Source: Candidatus Fluviicola riflensis
GTDB lineage: Bacteria; Bacteroidota; Bacteroidia; Flavobacteriales_D; Crocinitomicaceae
Direction: 5' to 3'
NCBI GenBank assembly: GCA_002243285.1
Contig: CP022585.1
Location: 2,840,641-2,904,640, forward strand
DNA length: 64,000 nt
Shown here: positions 57,879-64,000 of the stretch, piece after piece
How positions within the stretch are numbered: position 1 is the stretch's first letter
How the letters are laid out: every line of letters begins with the position of its first letter
Position numbers and translations under genes: made by a program
Notes under the pieces: model-generated
What the model was told of the DNA's origin: nothing
Databases searched by the model: none
What the model saw: the letters and a program-made list of their open reading frames with translations, nothing else

Positions 57879-58832
57879 ATGCAAAACAGAATCACTTCGC
57901 TTTTCAAAATCCAATATCCGCTCGTTCAGGCAGGGATGATCTGGTGCTCGGGCTGGGAACTGGCTTCGGCTGTTTCCAATGCCGGCGGACTCGGAATCAT
58001 CGGTTCAGGATCTATGTATCCCAACATCCTGGAAGAACACATCATCAAATGCAAAGCTGCAACCAACAAACCTTTTGCGGTAAATCTCCCGATGCTGTAT
58101 CCGAATATCGAAGACCACATTGCATTGATTATCAAACACGAGGTTCCCATTGTTTTTACATCAGCTGGAAATCCAAAAACCTACACCGCCCGTTTGAAAG
58201 AGCAGGGAATTACGGTTGTACATGTAGTTTCAAGCGCGAAATTTGCGAAGAAAGCGCAGGATGCCGGAGTTGATGCTATAGTTGCCGAAGGTTTTGAAGC
58301 CGGCGGACACAATGGCCGCGATGAAACAACTACTTTTTGCCTTATTCCGATGGTGAAAGCCGAAGTGGAAATTCCATTAATTGCCGCTGGCGGAATCGGA
58401 ACCGGACGCGGCATGCTCGCAGCCATGAATCTTGGTGCTGACGGTGTTCAGATCGGATCGCGTTTTGTGGCTTCACCCGAATCATCTGCCCATCAAAATT
58501 TCAAACAAGTTGTATTGGATGCCCGGGAAGGTGATACGATGCTCACATTGAAAGAATTAACTCCTGTTCGATTGGTTAAAAACGCCTTTTACAATCAAGT
58601 CCACGAAGCTTACGAAAAATGCGCTTCCGCTGAGGAGTTAAACGCGCTTTTGGGTCGCGGACGTGCTAAAAGAGGTATGTTTGAAGGCGATTTAAACGAA
58701 GGTGAACTCGAAATTGGCCAGGTTGCCGGTTTGATCCATGAAATAAAACCCGCTGCCGAAATCGTACAGGAAATTATTACTGAATTTAAACAAGCGCTGG
58801 CCGAACAAACCACCGCAAAATATACGTTTTAA
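57879..58832 (+). CDS. Nitronate monooxygenase family protein (NMO), copy 2
   Basis: 317 residues. N-terminus TSLFKIQYPLVQAGMIWCSGWELASAVSNAGGLGIIGSGSM, then HVVSSAKFAKKAQDAGVDAIVAEGFEAGGHNG and the FMN-phosphate loop GADGVQIGSRFVASPES. The AGGHNGRD segment is like 2-nitropropane dioxygenase/enoyl reductase relatives. It is less similar to copy 1 than expected for a recent duplication. It is immediately followed by the M16 peptidase gene (1-bp overlap of stop and start). Confidence 0.88.
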   Translation: MQNRITSLFKIQYPLVQAGMIWCSGWELASAVSNAGGLGIIGSGSMYPNILEEHIIKCKAATNKPFAVNLPMLYPNIEDHIALIIKHEVPIVFTSAGNPKTYTARLKEQGITVVHVVSSAKFAKKAQDAGVDAIVAEGFEAGGHNGRDETTTFCLIPMVKAEVEIPLIAAGGIGTGRGMLAAMNLGADGVQIGSRFVASPESSAHQNFKQVVLDAREGDTMLTLKELTPVRLVKNAFYNQVHEAYEKCASAEELNALLGRGRAKRGMFEGDLNEGELEIGQVAGLIHEIKPAAEIVQEIITEFKQALAEQTTAKYTF

Positions 58833-60073
58833 TGATTGCATTCAATCGCTTTAAATTAGACAACGGACTCACCGTTATTCATCACCACGATCCCACCACT
58901 CCGATAGCGGTGGTAAACGTGCTTTACGATGTGGGCGCCCGTGACGAATCGGAAGACCGCACAGGTTTTGCTCATCTTTTTGAACATTTGATGTTTGGCG
59001 GATCGGTGAATATTCCTGATTTCGATGCACCGCTTCAGTTTGCCGGTGGCGAAAGCAACGCGTTTACGTCAAACGACATTACCAATTACTACGACACATT
59101 GCCGGTTCAAAACATTGAAACGGCCTTGTGGCTGGAAAGTGATCGGATGTTATCATTGGCATTTACCCCAAAAAGTCTTGAAGTTCAGCGCAATGTGGTA
59201 ATAGAGGAATTTAAACAGCGTTACCTCAATCAGCCATACGGCGATGTTTGGCTGGAACTGCGTCCGCTTGCTTACCACGAGCATCCATACAAATGGGCAA
59301 CAATCGGCAAGGAAATCAAACACATTGAAGAAGCGGAAATGGATGATGTGAAAGCATTCTTCAAAGCGCATTACCACCCCGCGAATGCCATTTTGTGTGT
59401 TGCAGGAAATATTTCGCTGGAAAAAACGACAGAGTTGATCAACAAATGGTTCGGTGATATTCCGGCTTCATTGAAACCCGTGCGCATGCTGCCACGCGAA
59501 CCGCAACAAAACGAGTACCGAGAAAAAACCATTGAACGTGCTGTACCCAACGATGCTTTTTATTACGCATTCAAAATGCCGGAAAGACGTTCATTCGAAT
59601 ACTATGTTGCCGATATTATTTCCGATGCGCTGGGCCGCGAGAAATCATCGCGCTTGTACGGAAAACTGAAAAAAGAACTCAAATTAGTAACTTCGATCAA
59701 TGCATACATTACCGGATCTATTGACGAAGGTTTGCTCGTGATTGAGGGAAAACTAAGCAACGGCGTTACGTTTGAACAAGTGGAAACCGCATTGTGGGAA
59801 ACACTCGCCGAACTGAACGCAAATCCAATGTCCGATGAAGAAACAGCCCGCTTGCTGATCAAAATCAGAACTGCAAAAGAATTCCAGGAACAAGGATTAT
59901 TAAATCGCGCCATGAACCTCTGTATTTACGAATTACTCGGCGATGCCAACGGGGTGAACGAAGAAAACGCCTTGTATCAGTCCGTTACCGCCAAACATAT
60001 CCAGGAACTTGGTAAAACCATGCTCCATAAAGAAAACTGTTCCGTTTTACGCGTAAAAGCCATTCAAGCATGA
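58832..60073 (+). CDS. M16 zinc metallopeptidase, catalytic subunit
   Basis: 413 residues with the inverted zinc motif HLFEHL (H-x-x-E-H) near residue 48 and the third ligand Glu in the following helix region. The second half is an M16 C-terminal domain (AYITGSIDEGLLVIEGKLSNGVT). There is no signal peptide, unlike PqqL-type secreted members, so it may be cytosolic or released otherwise. Its end overlaps the next M16 gene by 4 bp, giving a classic active/inactive pair. Confidence 0.92.
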   Translation: MIAFNRFKLDNGLTVIHHHDPTTPIAVVNVLYDVGARDESEDRTGFAHLFEHLMFGGSVNIPDFDAPLQFAGGESNAFTSNDITNYYDTLPVQNIETALWLESDRMLSLAFTPKSLEVQRNVVIEEFKQRYLNQPYGDVWLELRPLAYHEHPYKWATIGKEIKHIEEAEMDDVKAFFKAHYHPANAILCVAGNISLEKTTELINKWFGDIPASLKPVRMLPREPQQNEYREKTIERAVPNDAFYYAFKMPERRSFEYYVADIISDALGREKSSRLYGKLKKELKLVTSINAYITGSIDEGLLVIEGKLSNGVTFEQVETALWETLAELNANPMSDEETARLLIKIRTAKEFQEQGLLNRAMNLCIYELLGDANGVNEENALYQSVTAKHIQELGKTMLHKENCSVLRVKAIQA

Positions 60074-61329
60074 TGCAACGAACTACACAACCCGCCGTTT
60101 TACCGGTAGTGCACATCGATTTTGTGAAACCGCATATTTTCGACGTTACCGAAGAAGTGCGTCTGCTTTGGATGAAAGATGTTCCCAACGATACCGTACG
60201 ACTCGATTTATATTTCGATGCCGGAATTATCCGCGGAAACAAGAGCATTCCTGCCATCGTGCACAGTTTATTGTTTTCGGGAACAGCCACAAAATCGTCG
60301 GTTGAAATTCACGAAAGTATTGATGCATTGGGCGGTTTTTTAGATACCGATCTTTCGTTTGAAACAGCTGTGGTAAGTATTTACTGCCTACGTGAAAACC
60401 TTGATAAAATTGCACTTTTGGTTGGTGATGCGATCAACGGATTGGCTTTCCGCGAAAGCGAGGTTGAAGATACACTGCGTTCCATGGGACAAAAATTCCG
60501 GGAGAATCAGCAAAAAGTACGCAACGTAGGCCAGCAGCAATTCCGCAAATTGTTGTTTGAATCGCACGAAGATTATTCTACGCTGGCAGAAGCTTCCGAC
60601 TTTGACGAAGGCAATTACTCAGCCATGAAACGTTATTTCAAAGATCATTATCTCAACGGTTTAACCCGCATTACGCTGGTTGGAAACGTGGAACAGGATT
60701 CAGTGGATGCGTTGATTGACCTTTTCGGAAAATGGGCCATGGACCACAAACCCACATTCGGAAAATCGTTTGAAACGACTCATAAAAGGATGCATTTTCC
60801 GGTTGAAGGAGCAGTTCAAACCGCTATTCGTATGGGAAAAATGATGTTCCCGAAATCGCACCCGGATTACATCGGTTTTCAGTTTTTGAATACCATCCTG
60901 GGTGATTATTTCGGTAGCCGTCTGATGTCGAACATTCGTGAAGACAAAGGTTATACTTACGGCATTGGTTCCGTAATCATGGAATTGCAAAACGACGGCT
61001 ACCTCGTGATCGTTACCGAAGTTGGAAAAGATGTTACTGAAGCGACATTGGCCGAGATTAAACTGGAATTGAAACGCCTGCAGGAAGAACTTGTTTCAGC
61101 AGAAGAACTGGAACTGGTTCGCAATTATATGCTGGGACAATTGCTCAAAAGTGCCGACGGGCCTTACGCCATGCTGGATATGTACAATAGCGTGGATATG
61201 TACGGAATTGATCTCAGTTTTTATGATCGTGCCATTGCCGAAATTCGCGCCATGCAACCCGAACGTTTACTGCAATTGGCAAAAACGCACCTGAATTGGG
61301 AAGATTTCTTAATAGTGACGGCAGGTTAG
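60070..61329 (+). CDS. M16 peptidase-like protein, probably non-catalytic partner
   Basis: 419 residues with M16 fold features (VHSLLFSGTATKSSVEIHESIDALGGFLDTDLSFE and GSRLMSNIREDKGYTYGIGSV) but no H-x-x-E-H: the position reads VHSLLF. Loss of the zinc motif marks the R/Y-motif partner subunit that forms a dimeric peptidase with the catalytic subunit encoded just upstream. The two genes overlap by 4 bp. Confidence 0.9.
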   Translation: MMQRTTQPAVLPVVHIDFVKPHIFDVTEEVRLLWMKDVPNDTVRLDLYFDAGIIRGNKSIPAIVHSLLFSGTATKSSVEIHESIDALGGFLDTDLSFETAVVSIYCLRENLDKIALLVGDAINGLAFRESEVEDTLRSMGQKFRENQQKVRNVGQQQFRKLLFESHEDYSTLAEASDFDEGNYSAMKRYFKDHYLNGLTRITLVGNVEQDSVDALIDLFGKWAMDHKPTFGKSFETTHKRMHFPVEGAVQTAIRMGKMMFPKSHPDYIGFQFLNTILGDYFGSRLMSNIREDKGYTYGIGSVIMELQNDGYLVIVTEVGKDVTEATLAEIKLELKRLQEELVSAEELELVRNYMLGQLLKSADGPYAMLDMYNSVDMYGIDLSFYDRAIAEIRAMQPERLLQLAKTHLNWEDFLIVTAG

Positions 61330-61388
61330 CAACGATTCCGTTTTAAATCCGTTTTACACTAAAAGGTTCAATTTTTCGTTTTCATATT

Positions 61389-64000
61389 ATGCGTTTACGT
61401 CTCCTGCTTATAATGGTTGTTTTGTGCTGTGCTTACAGCGCGCGGGCAACGCATGTGATGGGCGGAGAAATCACCTGGAAATGCAACGGAAACGGTTATG
61501 TATTCGAATTGATCTTTTACCGCGACTGTAATGGAGTAGAAGTCAACACGATTTCGGAAAATATCGAAGTTTGGAATCACCCTACTATCAGTAACATCCT
61601 GGTAGCGTTTATCAGCAGAGAAGATATTTCACCGACGTGTTCACCTGTTCCCGGTTCACCACCTGCATTGGATTGTGGTATTGGAGCAGATGGTGGAAAC
61701 GGCGTCGGTGCCATTGAAAAAATCACGTATAGAAGTGCTGTTATTTTACTTCCGGGAAATCCACCGGCAGGAACGGGATGGATTTTCACGTACGACAATT
61801 TTTCGCGCAGTAACCTCATTACCAATCTTCAAAATCCGGATAACTACGGTTTAACCATTACCGCCAAAATGTTTCCGATTCCCGGAGCTGTGGGTGGTGT
61901 GTGTATCGATAATTCGCCACAGTTTCTCCAGGATCCTTATTTGGTAAGCTGTTCAGGTGAAGATTATTCTTACAATATGCATCCGGTTGACATTGATCTG
62001 GATTCGTTGAGCGTGTCCTTCGGAACGCCACTCAATAATTTCTCCGGTGTTTACAATCCGCCGATCAGTCCCGACCCTGTACCTTACGAAGCCGGATTTT
62101 CCCCCACCAATCCAACTCCCGATGCTACTTTTCAGGCCGGAAATGTTGCCGCGCAGATCGATCCTATTTCAGGTGAATTGACGTTCAACAGTTCTACCAT
62201 CGGCAGTTTTGTGGTAAAAATTGTGACACAAAGTTTTCGCAAAGGCGTGTTGATTGCCGAAGTGGAACGCGAAATGCAACTCATTGTGCTCAATTGCACA
62301 GGGAACAATAATGCGCCTGTAATCACACCTCCTTTTGCAGGATTGTTTGAAACTACGGTCGATGCAGGAACGCTTGTCACATTTAATCTGACTTCCACCG
62401 ATGTGGAATTGCTACAGGACGGCTCGCCTCAGAGTAATATTCTAACATCGACCGGTTTGATGTATGGAACCAATTTCACAAATACCGGCGGTTGTGCTGT
62501 CGGCCCGTGTGCCACGCTTGATCAAACTCCGGCCATTATTGGTATTCAAGGAGCCGATGCGCAATTTTCGTGGCAAACGGATTGTGATCATGTGGTAACG
62601 GCCTATGGTGATGTCGCAGAGATGATTCCGTATCATTTTGTGTTTAAAGTACAGGACAATTATTGCCAGATTCCGAAAATCACCTACCGAACGGTTACGA
62701 TCAATGTTCGAAATCCGGGAATTATACCGGCAACACAAATTAATTGCATTACAACTGCTGTAAATGGTGATGTTACCGTCAATTGGGATGCTGTTACAGA
62801 TCCTGACGGAACATTTGTCGAATACCAATTGCATTCGGTGCAAAACGGTTTGCTGGGTACGTTTCCAATCGGAACCACAAGTGCCGTTGTTCCTTTTCCA
62901 GGAGCTGCACACGACTTTTTTGTAAATGTCGTTTCAGGCTGTAATGGAAATGCTTCAACAACCAGCGATACGATTCAAAACGTATTTCTGGATGTCAGTA
63001 ATCCCAGCGACGGAACAGCAATTCTGCAATGGAACTCTCCCACAGTTGATCCACTTCCGGGAATGAGTCCAGACATTACTATTTTACGTGAATATCCTGT
63101 AGGAACCTGGACTATTTTGGCTACTGTTCCTTACGGAACAACTTTCTTCAAAGACACCATCGACATTTGTTCGGCATATTTGAATTACATGGTGGTATAT
63201 GAAACACCAACCTGTCAATTCAATTCCAATATAGATGGTGATGATTTTGAAGACATGATCACGCCTGATTTGCCGATCATAACGAGTGTTTCCATCGATA
63301 CGCTTACCGGAAATCCTGTGATTACCTGGAATATCAACGGTCAGCCCGATACTTATGGTTATGTGATTTACCAACAGGATGAAAACGGTTTTGTGACGGA
63401 AATCGATACCGTTTGGGGAATTAACAATACAACTTATATTCATAACATCCTGGTCGACGGCCCGATGACGTATTCTGTGGCTGCTTTCGATTCCTGTTTC
63501 ACGATTGCGATTCCGCCAACGTACCAGACTTCAGCCAAAGCGGAATTGCATAGTTCTGTATTTTTGACCCACACCGTAAATGTGTGTGACAACACGGTTT
63601 CGCTTAATTGGACCGATTACGTTGGCTGGAATGCAGATTTGCAGGATTACACCATCTTTATGCGTGAAAACGGCGGCCCTTGGGCAAATGTTCAGGCAGT
63701 TGCCGGCACCACAAAATCATTGCAATTGCTCCCGTTAACACCCTATTGTTTTGCCATTCGCGCCAATAAAACAAACGGTGCCGAAGCTTTTTCGAACGTG
63801 ATTTGTTTTACGCTCACTGGTCCTACTCCGCCTGCGACGCACTATTTGCGGGTAGCAACAGTTGAGGCCAATGAAGTAATTCTGCGTCACGAAATTACTA
63901 TCGGAAGCAATGTAGCATCTGTTCGCTTCGAAAAATACAATATCCGCAACGGATTGTTTGAAGAACTGGCGGTTCTGGATGCTTCAAGCAGCACGCTTAC
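61389..64000 (+). CDS. Large secreted protein with fibronectin-III-like repeats (runs off right edge)
   Basis: An open frame of at least 870 codons from the ATG at 61389 (MRLRLLLIMVVLCC...ARATHVMGGEI) to the window end with no stop. It has a signal peptide. The first ~300 residues match the family beginning ATHVMGGEITWKC. After about 430 residues come tandem beta-sandwich segments with DGDVTVNWDAVTDPDG-, GTAILQWNSP- and VSLNWTDYVGW-type strands, that is fibronectin-III-like repeats. Members normally end in a type B T9SS tail, beyond this window. It is a surface or secreted adhesin-like protein. Confidence 0.88.
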   Translation, partial: MRLRLLLIMVVLCCAYSARATHVMGGEITWKCNGNGYVFELIFYRDCNGVEVNTISENIEVWNHPTISNILVAFISREDISPTCSPVPGSPPALDCGIGADGGNGVGAIEKITYRSAVILLPGNPPAGTGWIFTYDNFSRSNLITNLQNPDNYGLTITAKMFPIPGAVGGVCIDNSPQFLQDPYLVSCSGEDYSYNMHPVDIDLDSLSVSFGTPLNNFSGVYNPPISPDPVPYEAGFSPTNPTPDATFQAGNVAAQIDPISGELTFNSSTIGSFVVKIVTQSFRKGVLIAEVEREMQLIVLNCTGNNNAPVITPPFAGLFETTVDAGTLVTFNLTSTDVELLQDGSPQSNILTSTGLMYGTNFTNTGGCAVGPCATLDQTPAIIGIQGADAQFSWQTDCDHVVTAYGDVAEMIPYHFVFKVQDNYCQIPKITYRTVTINVRNPGIIPATQINCITTAVNGDVTVNWDAVTDPDGTFVEYQLHSVQNGLLGTFPIGTTSAVVPFPGAAHDFFVNVVSGCNGNASTTSDTIQNVFLDVSNPSDGTAILQWNSPTVDPLPGMSPDITILREYPVGTWTILATVPYGTTFFKDTIDICSAYLNYMVVYETPTCQFNSNIDGDDFEDMITPDLPIITSVSIDTLTGNPVITWNINGQPDTYGYVIYQQDENGFVTEIDTVWGINNTTYIHNILVDGPMTYSVAAFDSCFTIAIPPTYQTSAKAELHSSVFLTHTVNVCDNTVSLNWTDYVGWNADLQDYTIFMRENGGPWANVQAVAGTTKSLQLLPLTPYCFAIRANKTNGAEAFSNVICFTLTGPTPPATHYLRVATVEANEVILRHEITIGSNVASVRFEKYNIRNGLFEELAVLDASSSTL

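Noticed and set aside
52490..58832. Recent duplication of the two nitronate monooxygenase genes
   Set aside because: The two proteins share only family motifs; their N-termini and FMN-loop surroundings differ too much for a recent copy.
62442..62912. 156-codon frame on - within the large right-edge gene
   Set aside because: Shadow of the continuous 870-codon + frame with fibronectin-like repeats.
1..64000. CRISPR array or cas genes
   Set aside because: No run of regularly spaced identical direct repeats and no Cas motifs were found; the repeats are palindromic and irregularly spaced.

Overview
The window reads as chromosome from a member of the Bacteroidota, most likely the order Flavobacteriales. 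The evidence is the gene order mutY-ssb-gldE-gldD (a gliding-motility cluster), several secreted proteins with type IX secretion (T9SS) sorting tails, a DPM1-like glycosyltransferase-pyrC-DUF4296 operon, a REC-CRP fusion regulator, and promoters of the Bacteroidota form TTTG-N19-TAnnTTTG. Genus cannot be fixed from the sequence alone; a Fluviicola/Crocinitomicaceae-like organism is a guess.

Layout. 1-12.3 kb is core-like: the edge of a flavin reductase, an outer-membrane-type protein, a secreted VWA-LRR protein, an M1 peptidase, a DUF2157/GDYXXLXY membrane pair, a histidine kinase with a REC-CRP regulator, tRNA-Leu(UAG) and trigger factor. 12.43-30.24 kb is a distinctly more AT-rich block of about 22 short genes, all on the + strand. 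It is punctuated by about 12 related dyad-symmetric sites of the form GCTAAC...GTTAnCG. These sit just after stop codons and just before the next gene, as attC sites do in integron cassette arrays, but their core does not fit the integron consensus and no integrase is present. Cargo includes a GNAT, an AraC-VOC-DUF1569 unit, cytochrome c-DoxX-ChrA, TetR-ketoacyl synthase, WYL-epoxide hydrolase-YdeI, a DinB/YfiT protein, an S41 protease, an EreA-like protein, a small hydrolase, DUF5946 and a KOW protein. Debris of at least three further genes (TrmO-like, isoprenylcysteine methyltransferase-like, and a copy of the hydrolase) lies between them.

30.2-34.8 kb returns to host-like composition: a PaiB-like flavoprotein, a DHCW cupin, a class A beta-lactamase fused to an alpha/beta hydrolase, and an Xre-RES toxin-antitoxin pair with a palindromic operator in its promoter. 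34.9-64 kb is core again: pyrC operon, ParDE with operator, recX, RNase E/G, a 30-residue basic protein, HU, mutY-ssb-gldE-gldD, an M14 carboxypeptidase, aroE, DedA, two nitronate monooxygenases, menA-menC, a choice-of-anchor-L surface protein, an M16 peptidase pair, and a very large secreted protein that runs off the right edge.

Intergenic regions of the core carry several families of dispersed palindromic DNA: ACGTAATATTGC hairpins, nested CCACAGAT stems with GTATCnGCTAGCnGATAC palindromes, and a perfect 25-bp stem. The most unusual features are the cassette-like array with non-canonical recombination-like sites and the beta-lactamase/alpha-beta-hydrolase fusion.
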